64,000 nucleotides of DNA from Veronia nyctiphanis (GTDB taxonomy: Bacteria > Pseudomonadota > Gammaproteobacteria > Enterobacterales > Vibrionaceae), in the NCBI RefSeq assembly GCF_004116385.1, contig NZ_PEIB01000009.1:62001-126000 (forward strand), read 5' to 3'. Made by a program: the position numbers and the translations under genes. Below the pieces are notes generated by a model. That model was not told the origin of the DNA. It ran no database searches and saw only the letters and a list, made by a program, of their open reading frames with translations. How positions within the stretch are numbered: position 1 is the stretch's first letter; the number at the start of each line of letters is the position of its first letter. Below, piece after piece: positions 39,546 through 50,344 of the stretch.

Positions 39546-40009
39546 ATGTTCCACATTGTCTTGCACGAACCTCAAATCGCACCCAATACCGGAAACATTA
39601 TTCGTCTTGCGGCCAATACCGGTTGCAGCTTCATCTTATCGAACCTCTTGGTTTCGACTTTGAAGAGAAAAAGCTTCGACGCGCGGGTCTCGACTATCAC
39701 GATTTGGCCAATGTGAAAACACATAAAAATTATCAAGCATTTTTGGATACGGTGTCTCCAAAGCGTGCCTTCGCCTGCACAACCAAGGGCAGCCGTCCCC
39801 ACACTGATTTGACCTATGAAGACGGTGACGCACTGGTTTTCGGTTCAGAAACATCCGGACTGCCAGATCATGTCATGAACACATTCAGCCAAGACGAAAG
39901 GTTACGGGTCCCGATGATGCCGGGCAGCAGGAGTATAAACCTTGCCAATACTGTCGCGATTGTGACCTACGAAGCGTGGCGACAACGTGGTTTCATCGGC
40001 GGCTGTTAA
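39546..40009 (+). CDS. trmL: tRNA (cytidine/uridine-34-2'-O-)-methyltransferase TrmL (one frameshift)
   Basis: SPOUT methyltransferase that methylates the wobble base of leucine tRNAs. Starts [20 protein letters not shown]. One C added at 39626 restores [20 protein letters not shown]. Knot motifs GSETSGLP and [19 protein letters not shown] at the end bind S-adenosylmethionine. About 154 residues after repair. Confidence 0.93.
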
Positions 40010-40026
40010 CTTACTCAGGCAAAAAT

Positions 40027-40052
40027 AAAGGCTGGTAAAAACCAGCCTTTTT
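40027..40052. terminator. Bidirectional terminator trmL / chemoreceptor
   Basis: AAAGGCTGG-taaaaa-CCAGCCTTTTT. Confidence 0.88.
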
Positions 40053-40071
40053 AATACATCGTGTTGTGATG

Positions 40072-41729
40072 TTAGGTTCCAGTGCGACCTGTCGCCTTCA
40101 TCAGGTTGTCCGATACATGACAAAGTTGCTCAACAGCATGAATAAGCTCTTTGACTTGTTCACTGCTTTCTTCGGCTTTGTCGTTGATGCGATTCACGTT
40201 GACATTCATTTCTTCGACAACAGTACTTTGCTGAGTAGCGGCACTCGCGACTTCTAGGTTCATCTCATTGACCTTGCCTATCGAGCCGTTGCTGGTATTG
40301 AGAAGATCACTTGCCTGTTTAGCCAGCTGTATTGTCTTATCACCAAGCTCACAACTTTCCTGCATGGTATCAACCGCATCTTTGGTCACACCGTCGAATT
40401 GAGAAATCATAGTTTCAATTTCTGAGGTCGAATCATGTGTCCTCTTGGCAAGGTTTCGCACCTCATCAGCAACCACGGCAAAACCACGTCCCTGATCACC
40501 AGCCTCGCGGCCTCAATCGCGGCATTCAACGCCAACAGGTTCGTCTGCTCGGCAATGCCTTTGATAACATCAAGTACGGTTGTGATGTTATGACTATTCT
40601 CTTCCAACTTGCCGAGCGCCTCACTACTTTGGCTCAGACTATCGACCAGAAGGCCAATCTGTTTCACTACTTCATTATTCAAATGAAGACTTTCGTTCGC
40701 CTGAGACAAGACGTCTTCTGTCGTGTCGTGGGTGCTGTTGGCGTTACCTGCAATTTGCGTGGCTGATGATGCCAACTCGTTTGTCGATGTAACAACCTGC
40801 ATGATCTCGCGGCTTTGTACATCGACAATCCCTTGTACCTCGCGGCTCACGGAACTGAGAGAGTTAGAGCTGTCTACCACCTCGTCGGCAATCCCGGCTA
40901 ACATTTTATTAATGCTCAGCCGAGTTTTCTCGGTATTGTCTTGGAGTTTACCCAGCATACCGGGCAAATTGACTTTACAGGGAACACTAAAATCACCGTT
41001 CGCCATAATACTCAATGACTGGAAGACCTTATCAAGCGAACTCACGAGGAAACTAATGATAATCGACGACAAAATCAGCGCCATTATAATTGAAACTACC
41101 GTCGCACCAATAACAACGTATTCGAGTGTGGTTGCCTGTTTCTCGATGTTAACGACGGCTTTCTCTGTCATCTTCTCGACAGTGAAATACAGGACCTCTG
41201 ACATCTTGGCAATTTTATCTGCTTCCACGTCAGTCTGTATGCTCAGTGCATCGGCAGTTTTAATATCACCAGCATCAAGTGCATCAAAGATCTCGTGAAC
41301 GTGTTTTTGCCAAAGTATGTGCTGGTCAACAAGTGATACAAATTCTTGACTTGCCGTCTGGAAGCCCTCAGCTTCGAACCCTGATGAGTGAGATATCCCC
41401 TCGTCAATCAACACTCTAATTTTCTCGAAGTCCTCAGAAACAGCAACTTCGAGCTTGTCGAATTTCTTCTTCAAGTCGGCATACTTTTCTTGATGATTTT
41501 CAATACTGTGCCTGAAGGCCTCGTTGTAGGTAACTTGCTGTTTAAACACGTGCTCGCTCGCGCTGTAGAGAGACGCAAGCACTGGCATGTCGGTATGGGC
41601 AACCCCATGCAGCTGCTTTTCAGTCGAAGCCAGCTGAACAAACACCAGTAGGGCAACAAGAGCTTGGATCCCGCATACAAACGCGATAAACCAACGCAGT
41701 CGCTGTTTAAGTGTCATCTGACTGAACAT
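40072..41729 (-). CDS. Methyl-accepting chemotaxis protein (one frameshift)
   Basis: About 552 residues after repair. Membrane segments at about residues 10-30 and 205-230 frame a periplasmic helical ligand domain of roughly 170 residues; the second is followed by a weak HAMP-like stretch and a coiled-coil signalling domain with the CheA/CheW tip [20 protein letters not shown]. The frame breaks just after the tip: one C on the plus strand at 40503-40504 restores AARAGDQGRGFAVVADEVRN. Ligand unknown. Not part of the conserved block; inserted between trmL and cpxA. Confidence 0.9.
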
Positions 41730-41882
41730 GAAACCTCCAAAAAAAGGAGCCTTGCTATTTGCACAGGCTAACTAGATGTTATGGCGAAAATTTGATCACC
41801 ATCAATCAAAGCGTAGCAAATAAGTTCAGTTTTTATACATATGCTTCAAAAATGAGATTAAAAATTACACAGTATTGCGCTG

Positions 41883-43271
41883 TTATGGCTTGTGGAGCGG
41901 TATCACGAGCGTAACCGATAGGCCGCTTCCGGGAACATTTTTCGCAAAACAACGACCGTTATGCTGACGGATAGCATTATCCGTGATAGCCAAACCAAGA
42001 CCAGTTCCCCCAGTACGACGGGTGCGAGAGCTAGAAACGCGATAAAAAGGCCTGAAAATATCTTCCAGCTCCCCCTCAGGGATCCCACCACCATCATCAG
42101 TGACTTCAATCGTCAGCTCTTCACTTGACGTAGAAAATTTTACATCGACCGCTTTATCACCGTACCGAATAGCATTTCTGACGACATTTTCTAGCGCACT
42201 GCAAAGCATTGGTCCATAGGCCTCAATCTGGACATCAGGCAGCGTAGATACTGTCGCCGATTTTTGACTCTGTTCAGCTTCAAACCGGGCATCGTCAAGC
42301 ATTTCTCCCCAGAGTTCTTCTGGGGTAAAGACACTGTGAGATACATGACTATCCATTTGCATGCGTGAGAGGCTTAGTAAATCAGAGATCATGCCTTCAA
42401 GCCTTTCCGCCTCTGTGTCAATTCGCTGAAGCTCAGAGCTTTGTCCTTGTTTCCTCATTGCGACGGCATTCGCCATTCTTAACCTTGTTAGGGGCGAGCG
42501 TAACTCATGGGATATGTCTGACAGGAGCCTCTGTTGACTGCTCATCATGCCATTGATTGCTTTCACCATTTGGTTGAAGCTCGCACCCGCTTCGCGAAAT
42601 TCTTGCGTACCTTTTTCGAGGTCCGGATCACCATCAAAGTGACCATCAGCAACTCGCTTGGCCGCTTTTTGCAGTTTACGCGCAGGTTTACTCAGCGCCC
42701 AAGCCAGCCAGATGAGAAAAGGAGTGCTGATTGCCATGGCAGCCAGCAAGAATTGCATCGGGCTGTCTAAAATACTGACGATCAGATTTTCAGTTTGATT
42801 TCCACCTTGGCCTAGGTAGAGCCAGATTGGCACATTATCCTGCGGAGACTCAATAATATAAGGCCCTGACAACAACCATGGTCCATAAGGCTTTTGTAAG
42901 GGTTTTAAAGGGTCATCAGCGATGGTGATGAAATTCCGAACAGCGCGGTTGAATGGACGTGGCTGCTGTTTGTGGTGTATCAGCTCGCTTTCCCCTCGCA
43001 CGAAAAATAACTGACGATCATTTTTTATGCCGTAACGCCCAGAAAATTGTTGCAGGCGCTGCTTTACAGGCATCGGGCCACGTTTTTCAAGTCGATCCGT
43101 TACCAGCTTGGCAAGCTCTTTGGCTTCTCTCTGAGTGCTGGCCGGTGCATCTTGCGTATTTCTCGGGTCGCTGTGCTTAATAAAAAGTACAGAAATCAAT
43201 ACTAAGCAAAGTGTCAGCCAGAAGATGGCAAAAATCCGGCCATACAGGCTTCGAAAGAAGGGAAGACGCAT
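41883..43271 (-). CDS. cpxA: Envelope-stress sensor kinase CpxA
   Basis: 462 residues. Two membrane segments (about 10-29 and 160-185) enclose the periplasmic sensor, then HAMP, H-box SDISHELRSPLTRLR with the phospho-His, N-box ENVVRNAIRYGD, and ATP lid GTGLGLAITDNAIR. Four bases after cpxR, same operon. Senses misfolded envelope protein with CpxP as inhibitor. Confidence 0.94.
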   Translation of the reverse strand: MRLPFFRSLYGRIFAIFWLTLCLVLISVLFIKHSDPRNTQDAPASTQREAKELAKLVTDRLEKRGPMPVKQRLQQFSGRYGIKNDRQLFFVRGESELIHHKQQPRPFNRAVRNFITIADDPLKPLQKPYGPWLLSGPYIIESPQDNVPIWLYLGQGGNQTENLIVSILDSPMQFLLAAMAISTPFLIWLAWALSKPARKLQKAAKRVADGHFDGDPDLEKGTQEFREAGASFNQMVKAINGMMSSQQRLLSDISHELRSPLTRLRMANAVAMRKQGQSSELQRIDTEAERLEGMISDLLSLSRMQMDSHVSHSVFTPEELWGEMLDDARFEAEQSQKSATVSTLPDVQIEAYGPMLCSALENVVRNAIRYGDKAVDVKFSTSSEELTIEVTDDGGGIPEGELEDIFRPFYRVSSSRTRRTGGTGLGLAITDNAIRQHNGRCFAKNVPGSGLSVTLVIPLHKP

Positions 43272-43275
43272 ACGT

Positions 43276-43974
43276 TTATTGCTCCACCAACAGATAACCT
43301 TTACCCCTGAGGGTCTTTATTCTTGCCCTGCCTCCCGAGAGGATGGGTAGCTTCTTACGAATGTTAGATATGTGCATATCAATGGCACGGTCGAAAGGAG
43401 CCAGCCTCTTACCGAGCACATCTTCACTCAATTGAGTTTTGGGCACGACCTGACCGGCGTGGCGGACCAAACAAATCAGCATTTCAGTTTCAGTACCCGT
43501 TAAGGCGATGAGCTTATCGCCACAATAAACTTCAAGACGCTTAGGGTAGATGGTCAAATCCTGATAATGAATCACGTCCTGCTCCGGAGAGCTTTCCGTA
43601 TCCGTCGATTTCGGCTGCGACGTGCGTCGTAAGATGGCGCGAATGCGCGCTAAGAGTTCGCGGTCACTGAAGGGCTTAGGCAGATAATCGTCTGCCCCAA
43701 GCTCCAACCCCATGACTCGGTCTATTTCTTCACCTTTCGCTGTCAACATAAGGACTGGCGTCTGCCGCTGTTCCCGCAAACGACGCAAGGTTTCCATCCC
43801 ATTGAGGACAGGCATCATTACGTCCAGCAAAATAAGGTCGATATCATCAGAAACCAGCTCGAGACCCTGTTGACCATTACTGGCGGTATTTACATGAAAA
43901 CCCTCGAGTTCCAACAACTCTGACAGAAGTGATGTGAGTTCGGTATCGTCATCAATTAAAAGCAGATTTGGCAT
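43276..43974 (-). CDS. cpxR: Envelope-stress response regulator CpxR
   Basis: 232 residues. Receiver domain with phospho-Asp in DLILLDVMMPVLNG and Lys in MLTAKGEE; OmpR-type winged helix at the C-terminus (ISNIRKKLPILSGG, IKTLRGKGYLLV). Divergent from cpxP with three phased CpxR boxes in the gap, so autoregulation is likely. Confidence 0.95.
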   Translation of the reverse strand: MPNLLLIDDDTELTSLLSELLELEGFHVNTASNGQQGLELVSDDIDLILLDVMMPVLNGMETLRRLREQRQTPVLMLTAKGEEIDRVMGLELGADDYLPKPFSDRELLARIRAILRRTSQPKSTDTESSPEQDVIHYQDLTIYPKRLEVYCGDKLIALTGTETEMLICLVRHAGQVVPKTQLSEDVLGKRLAPFDRAIDMHISNIRKKLPILSGGRARIKTLRGKGYLLVEQ

Positions 43975-44048
43975 AGCACTTCCACACGCTCAAGTATTTG
44001 AGCCAGTATCTTGCAATCTTTTCGCAATTACCAACCCCAGACAGTGAC

Positions 44049-44073
44049 TTTACCTGCCTTTACACTCTTTTAC
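44049..44073. promoter_or_regulatory. Three phased CpxR boxes
   Basis: On the minus strand, GTAAA at 44073, 44063 and 44053, each separated by five bases: two overlapping copies of the CpxR pattern GTAAA-N5-GTAAA. A fourth TTTAC lies at 44090-44094. Between divergent cpxR and cpxP. Confidence 0.88.
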
Positions 44074-44152
44074 CCGCAGCAAACAGCGTTTTACTCTCCA
44101 GCAAGTAGATTTAGTGCAGCAACACACAACAATCGAAAATGGAGAGATACAG

Positions 44153-44635
44153 ATGAAATTAAGAAAACGACTCATCGCTGCATTTGCGGCATCAACCTTG
44201 CTGCTCTCAACAGGCTCAGCGTTTGCCTTTGGTGGTGATCATCATGGTAAAGGGCACCATGATGGCAAGTCCTTTAAACGCCTGCTTCGCGGTGTCGATT
44301 TAACCGACGAACAAAAAGAACAGCTTAAAACATTAAAAATGGAGCAAAAAGAAGCCCGTAAAAATAATGTTATCGGCGGGCGCGAAAACATGCTTTCGCA
44401 GCGTGAACAAGTCAAGCAGCTGTTGCTCGCTGATGCCTTTGACGAGCAGTCAGTTCGACTACTTGCCGAGGAGATGGTGAACCAGCAGACAGAAAGACGT
44501 GTGGCAATGCTGAAATCACAACACGCGATGTTGTCAGTTCTCACCCCGGAGCAAAAACAGCAAGTCTCTGAGAACATGACAAAAATGCAAAAGCGGATGG
44601 AAGAAAAATTAAATAAACGCCTCCGCAACAACTAA
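44153..44635 (+). CDS. cpxP: Periplasmic Cpx inhibitor CpxP
   Basis: 160 residues from ATG 44153 (MKLRKRLIAAFAAST) after GGAGA; the upstream 13 codons are not supported. Signal peptide cut near AFAFGG, His-rich stretch DHHGKGHHDGK, and two LTxxQ motifs (LTDEQKEQ, LTPEQKQQ) of the CpxP/Spy fold. Binds CpxA and misfolded proteins. Divergent from cpxR with shared CpxR boxes. Confidence 0.93.
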   Translation: MKLRKRLIAAFAASTLLLSTGSAFAFGGDHHGKGHHDGKSFKRLLRGVDLTDEQKEQLKTLKMEQKEARKNNVIGGRENMLSQREQVKQLLLADAFDEQSVRLLAEEMVNQQTERRVAMLKSQHAMLSVLTPEQKQQVSENMTKMQKRMEEKLNKRLRNN

Positions 44636-44667
44636 AAAACGGTTTCACCTTCCTTGCTGAGTAAATG

Positions 44668-44702
44668 ATCCGTCAGAGGTAGTCGATACCTTTGACGGAT
44701 AC
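44668..44702. terminator. Hairpin after cpxP
   Basis: ATCCGTCAgAGGTA-gtcga-TACCTtTGACGGAT, a 14-pair stem with one mismatch, then a second small hairpin CCACT-gttttt-AGTGG. No clear T run, so a weak or partial terminator before fieF. Confidence 0.5.
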
Positions 44703-44778
44703 CACTGTTTTTAGTGGATTAACGTGCCATTAAAAAGCACTATAATAAGTTTTCATACACACCGAACGTATCCTTGTT

Positions 44779-45687
44779 ATGTCAACGACTTATTCCCGCC
44801 TCGTTCAGTCTGCTGCATGGGCTGCGACTGTTATCGCAACACTTTTAATGATTGCCAAGCTGTTTACTTGGTGGCATACCGAAGCAGTGAGTCTGCTTGC
44901 TTCACTGGTGGACTCTCTCTTGGATATTCTGGCGTCGGTGACCAACTTACTGGTGATTCGATATTCGCTTCAACCGGCTGATGATGAGCACAGCTTCGGG
45001 CACGGTAAAGCGGAATCACTGGCTGCACTGGCACAGTCTGCATTTGTTGTTGGTTCCGCATGCTTCCTGTTACTCAACGGTATCGAGCGTTTCTTCCGCC
45101 CTTCCCCACTGAACGAGCCCGAGCTCGGCATTTACGTGTCGATTTTTGCAACCATATTGACTGGCGCTTTGGTTATTTTTCAAAAGTGGGTAGTGAGACA
45201 AACGGGTAGTCAGGCAATTGCTGCTGACTCGCTACATTACCAGAGTGACTTGTTGATGAATGTTGCGATTATTATTGCGCTAGGCTTGTCCCTGTTTGAT
45301 ATCACTCAAGCAGATGCAGGCTTCGCGATTGCCATCGGTGTCGTGATTATGCTGAATGCCTTTAAAATGGCCAATAATGCCATTCAGTCATTACTTGATC
45401 ATCGGTTGCCAGAAGATGAGCAAATACAAATTATGAATATTGCCACATCAACCCCGGGTGTAGACGGCGTCCATGAGCTGAGAACCAGACAATCCGGACA
45501 AACCAAGTTCATTCAACTTCACCTGGAGATCGACGGTAACCTGCGTCTCATTGAATCCCACAGCATTGCCGATGACGTTGAACAACAATTGTTATCTGTT
45601 TTCAATGGTGCTGACATAATTATCCATCAAGATCCAGTTTCGTCGACGGCAAAGTCTGAAAACACAGACGACAAGTCGGCAAATTGA
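44779..45687 (+). CDS. fieF: Ferrous iron/zinc efflux pump FieF
   Basis: 302-residue cation diffusion facilitator. Six membrane segments; metal site DSLLDILAS in segment 2 and ADSLHYQSD in segment 5; cytoplasmic metal-binding domain at the C-terminus (TPGVDGVHELRTRQSG). Between cpxP and pfkA as in E. coli. Confidence 0.93.
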   Translation: MSTTYSRLVQSAAWAATVIATLLMIAKLFTWWHTEAVSLLASLVDSLLDILASVTNLLVIRYSLQPADDEHSFGHGKAESLAALAQSAFVVGSACFLLLNGIERFFRPSPLNEPELGIYVSIFATILTGALVIFQKWVVRQTGSQAIAADSLHYQSDLLMNVAIIIALGLSLFDITQADAGFAIAIGVVIMLNAFKMANNAIQSLLDHRLPEDEQIQIMNIATSTPGVDGVHELRTRQSGQTKFIQLHLEIDGNLRLIESHSIADDVEQQLLSVFNGADIIIHQDPVSSTAKSENTDDKSAN

Positions 45688-45748
45688 TTTATTCTCCGTC
45701 GGGTTTTCTGATTTTTATCAACAAAATATGCTAATTAATTTGTAATAG

Positions 45749-46860
<1,112 letters not shown>

Positions 46861-46877
46861 CTAAACGCTAGAAAGCA

Positions 46878-46906
46878 AAAAACGGAGCCCTTGAGCTCCG
46901 TTTTTC
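46878..46906. terminator. Bidirectional terminator pfkA / cysE
   Basis: AAAACGGAGC-ccttga-GCTCCGTTTTT between convergent genes. Confidence 0.88.
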
Positions 46907-46925
46907 TTTTGGGGCGGCGTTGAAG

Positions 46926-47744
46926 TCAAATACCGTCACCGCCAGAAAACAGATTATCGTTGCTCAAATCCTGACACATATCGAGCGATGGCTTATCTGA
47001 TTGTGGCTTACCGACAACTTTTGCTGGCACACCCGCAACTGTAGTATGAGCAGGAACGTGGTCAAGTACCACAGAGCCAGAGCCTATCTTAGCGCCTTCA
47101 CCCACCTCAATGTTACCAAGGATCTTGGCACCAGCACCGACCATCACACCCGTGCGAATTTTAGGGTGGCGATCGCCGGACTCTTTACCTGTGCCGCCCA
47201 GTGTTACATCCTGCAGTATCGACACATCGTCTTCAATCACAGCCGTTTCACCAACGACAATCCCAGTGGCATGGTCAAACATGATCCCGCGACCAATTGT
47301 TGCAGCGGGATGAACATCTACCTGACAGGCAACGGAAATCTGATTCTGTAAGTAAACGGCAAGCTCTCTGCGCTCTTGGAACCAAAGCCAGTTAGCAACT
47401 CGGAAACCTTGTAGTGCGTGATAGCCTTTCAGGTAAAGTAACGGTGTAGAGTAAAGCTCAACCGCAGGGTCACGCTGAACCACTGCACAGATATCACAGG
47501 CAGCAGAGTCTACGACACGTCTGTCTTTATCGTAGGCTTCCTCTATCACTTCACGCACAGCCATGGCTGGCATTGTCGGTGTCGCTAGCTTGTTGGCGAG
47601 GATATAACTGAGCGCCGACCCAAGCGAGTCGTGTTTGATGATGGTTGAATGAAAAAAGCTGGCCAGCATTGGTTCACGTTCAGATTGATCTTTCGCCTCA
47701 CGCTTGATGGCTTCCCAGACTTTTTGTCGCTCACATTTTTTCAT
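46926..47744 (-). CDS. cysE: Serine O-acetyltransferase
   Basis: 272 residues, E. coli length. N-terminal helical domain and C-terminal left-handed beta-helix (HPAATIGRGIMFDHATGIVV, VGAGAKILGNIEVGEGAKIG), catalytic His in FDHATG. Makes O-acetylserine for cysteine. A strong terminator separates it from gpsA, so it should have its own promoter. Confidence 0.95.
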   Translation of the reverse strand: MKKCERQKVWEAIKREAKDQSEREPMLASFFHSTIIKHDSLGSALSYILANKLATPTMPAMAVREVIEEAYDKDRRVVDSAACDICAVVQRDPAVELYSTPLLYLKGYHALQGFRVANWLWFQERRELAVYLQNQISVACQVDVHPAATIGRGIMFDHATGIVVGETAVIEDDVSILQDVTLGGTGKESGDRHPKIRTGVMVGAGAKILGNIEVGEGAKIGSGSVVLDHVPAHTTVAGVPAKVVGKPQSDKPSLDMCQDLSNDNLFSGGDGI

Positions 47745-47917
47745 TGGCTTACTACCAGACTCCGCTGTTTTCTTTTCACTCTAGACCGGATCCGTCTCTC
47801 TGTCTGATCCAGTGACGAGAATTTCCTTTTGTATCATTACTTACCTAACAGGCGAGTACTTGCTTCTATACCTGCCTGCGCAGTGTAAAACGAATAAATT
47901 GTTTTGACTATTTAATC

Positions 47918-47955
47918 AAAAAAAAACAACGCGGGACAAGCCCGCGTTGTTTTTA
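47918..47955. terminator. gpsA terminator
   Basis: AACAACGCGGG-acaag-CCCGCGTTGTT, an 11-base perfect stem with A and T runs at the sides. Confidence 0.92.
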
Positions 47956-47968
47956 ATAATCTGTCTGT

Positions 47969-48984
47969 TTACTCTGAAGTTTTGGCTCTGGCCAACAAAT
48001 CCTGCGCTGCGATTCTGGCATCTTTGCTTCGTAAAGGACCTTGAAAAGTTGCTCAGCAATCGGCATCTCGACACCCGCACGTTTGGAGAGAGCCCAAACC
48101 TCTCGGGTATTCCGATAGCCTTCGACAACCTGACCAATCTCATCTTGAGCCTGTTGCACACCTTTTCCAGCGCCTAACGCTAAACCAAAACGGCGATTAC
48201 GGGATTGGTTATCAGTACATGTCAGCACCAAATCACCCAAACCAGCCATTCCCATAAAGGTCTCACGCTCTGCGCCCAATGCGACACCGAGACGCGTCAT
48301 TTCAGCAAGACCCCGAGTGATCAACGCGGTTCTGGCATTCGCGCCATAACCAATACCATCAGACATACCTGCGCCGATCGCGATGACATTTTTCACCGCG
48401 CCGCCAAGCTGCATACCGATAAAGTCTGCATTACCGTAAACGCGTAATGTTTTGCTGCAATGCACTTTTTCCTGAAGGTCAGCGAGAAACTCAGCATCTG
48501 TCGACGCCACTGAGATAGCCGTTGGCATGCCCGCAGCAAGTTCTTTTGCAAACGTCGGGCCAGACAGCACCGCCAGTGAAATTTCATCACCAACAATATC
48601 ATGCGCAACATCCTGAAGAAGTCGCCCTGTCTCTGGCTCAAGGCCTTTCGTCGCCCAGCAGATACGACTATCCGGCCGTAAAAACGGCTTCACATTCGCC
48701 AACACTTCGGCAAACACATGGCTCGGAACCACAACCAAAATATCACGGCTTGCCTGCACAGCCTGCTCAAGATCCGCGCATACAATCAGCGAATCAGGAA
48801 AGGCACTTCCCGGTAAGAAGGCGTCGTTAGCTCTGTCGGTCTCTAACGTCGCCATGTGAACAGGGTTATGCCCCCAAAGCGCGACCGTTTGACCATTTCT
48901 CGCAAGAGAAATAGCCAAGGAGGTGCCATAAGAACCAGCACCCAATACTGTCATCGCTGCGTTTGCAGTGTTCATTGCATTCAT
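47969..48984 (-). CDS. gpsA: Glycerol-3-phosphate dehydrogenase NAD(P)+ (one frameshift near the end)
   Basis: Makes sn-glycerol 3-phosphate for phospholipids. NAD fold [19 protein letters not shown] near residue 13, catalytic Lys in [17 protein letters not shown]. As written the frame runs into an aberrant tail; one C on the plus strand at 48023 restores [20 protein letters not shown] and a stop at 47969, the normal end. About 338 residues. Start taken as 48984, 21 bases after secB; the second Met (48975) is equally possible. Confidence 0.93.
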
Positions 48985-49005
48985 TCAGAGTACCTTGAAG
49001 TCAGC

Positions 49006-49469
49006 TTATGCTTCTTCAGACTCTTCCTTCATTTGGCTCTGAAGGTAGTTCATGAACAGCGCATCAAAGTTGACAGGCGCAAGGTTCAGCTGAGGGAATG
49101 TACCTTAACCACCAAGCCAGAAATGGTTTCGCGCGCATATGGGAAAAGGATGTTAGGGCAGAATGCACCCAGGCAGTGTGCCAGTTGAGGTGCTTCCATA
49201 CCTTCAACACTGAAGATACCACCTTGCTGGATTTCACACAGGAACGCGTTCTCTTCGCCGTTTTTCACAGTCACAGTCAAACGCAGAACGACTTCGTAGA
49301 CGTTCTCAGCCAGTTCACGGCTTTGTGTATCCAGGTCCAGATTAACGTCAGGGTTCCACTCGTTTTGGAAAACTTCTGGAGAGTTAGGAGCCTCAAAAGA
49401 CAGGTCTTTCAGGAAAATGCGCTGGATAGAGAAATTCTGGTCAGCTTGCTGGGTTGCTGTTTCAGCCAT
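49006..49469 (-). CDS. secB: Protein-export chaperone SecB (one frameshift)
   Basis: Tetrameric chaperone for SecA-dependent export. Starts [20 protein letters not shown] at 49469. One C on the plus strand at 49103-49104 restores [20 protein letters not shown] and the C-terminal SecA-binding tail QMKEESEEA. About 154 residues after repair. Upstream of gpsA as in E. coli. Confidence 0.94.
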
Positions 49470-49543
49470 GTTTGGAATCCTTTTAAATGTTCTTAGTCTG
49501 TGATTGTGCCCGTTCCGGGACACTTAAGTCAGTATAGAGCTGG

Positions 49544-49984
49544 TTACTTCTTTTTCTTCTTTCGAACCAACGGAAGGTTAGCTTCATTCCATGAAATCAA
49601 ACCGTCTTTGAGGATACTGACTTTCTCAAAGCCCGCTTTCACCAGCAAGTTGGCATATTCAGGGGTTGTTTGCCCTGACTTGCACACCAATACAATGGGG
49701 TTTTGCTTAAATTTTTCAAGCTCACCAAAGTTATTTGCCTTGATCTCTGACGGCAAAATGTGAAGTGAACCAGTAATATGACCATTCTTGTAGTCGTCAC
49801 GAGAACGAATATCTAAAAACGTCCCGTCTTCGTGGTTGATCAACGCAGTCGCCTGGTTAGGTGACAAAACATTGTACGCGGCTGTTTTTTGTTTGATGGT
49901 TAGCGCGATAAGGGCAACGAACAAACCAACCCAAACCGTTGACATGATCATATTGTTAGATAGAAACTCAATAAATGGCTGCAT
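49544..49984 (-). CDS. Membrane-anchored rhodanese-like protein (YibN type)
   Basis: 146 residues. N-terminal membrane segment (about 13-30), rhodanese domain with the active-site Cys in VLVCKSGQT and FLDIRSRDDYKNGHI, lysine-rich end. Upstream of secB-gpsA as yibN is in E. coli. Sulfurtransferase activity is likely; substrate unknown. Confidence 0.88.
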   Translation of the reverse strand: MQPFIEFLSNNMIMSTVWVGLFVALIALTIKQKTAAYNVLSPNQATALINHEDGTFLDIRSRDDYKNGHITGSLHILPSEIKANNFGELEKFKQNPIVLVCKSGQTTPEYANLLVKAGFEKVSILKDGLISWNEANLPLVRKKKKK

Positions 49985-50344
49985 AATTCACTTCTAAATG
50001 TTGTCGACAGATTAAAATCGCCCCGAGTATAGCGTGCGCCTTTTGGAAGTGCACCCCGAACAATCAAAATCCCTAGCAGGCTCACTCCACGTCAATACTG
50101 GCAAGGTCTAAGGGTATTTGTGGTAGTTAGGAGAAGTAAGATTATTGGTCTTTGATGTAAGATTTGTTGCTCTCAGGCTCGACTTTCAGATAGACGTCAG
50201 GAAAACAGATGTAATCCGTATCGTCGATAGAGAGACACAGTATGAAATTTTGTTCCAATTTTGCCTACTGATCGACCAACGAAGTGTAGTAAAGTTACGT
50301 TATTAAATTAATAACCGCATTGACAAATACACAGAGGACACCAC
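49985..50344. other. Intergenic region upstream of gpmI
   Basis: 360 bases between divergent genes, no coding sequence or clear hairpin seen. Presumably promoters of both. Confidence 0.5.
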
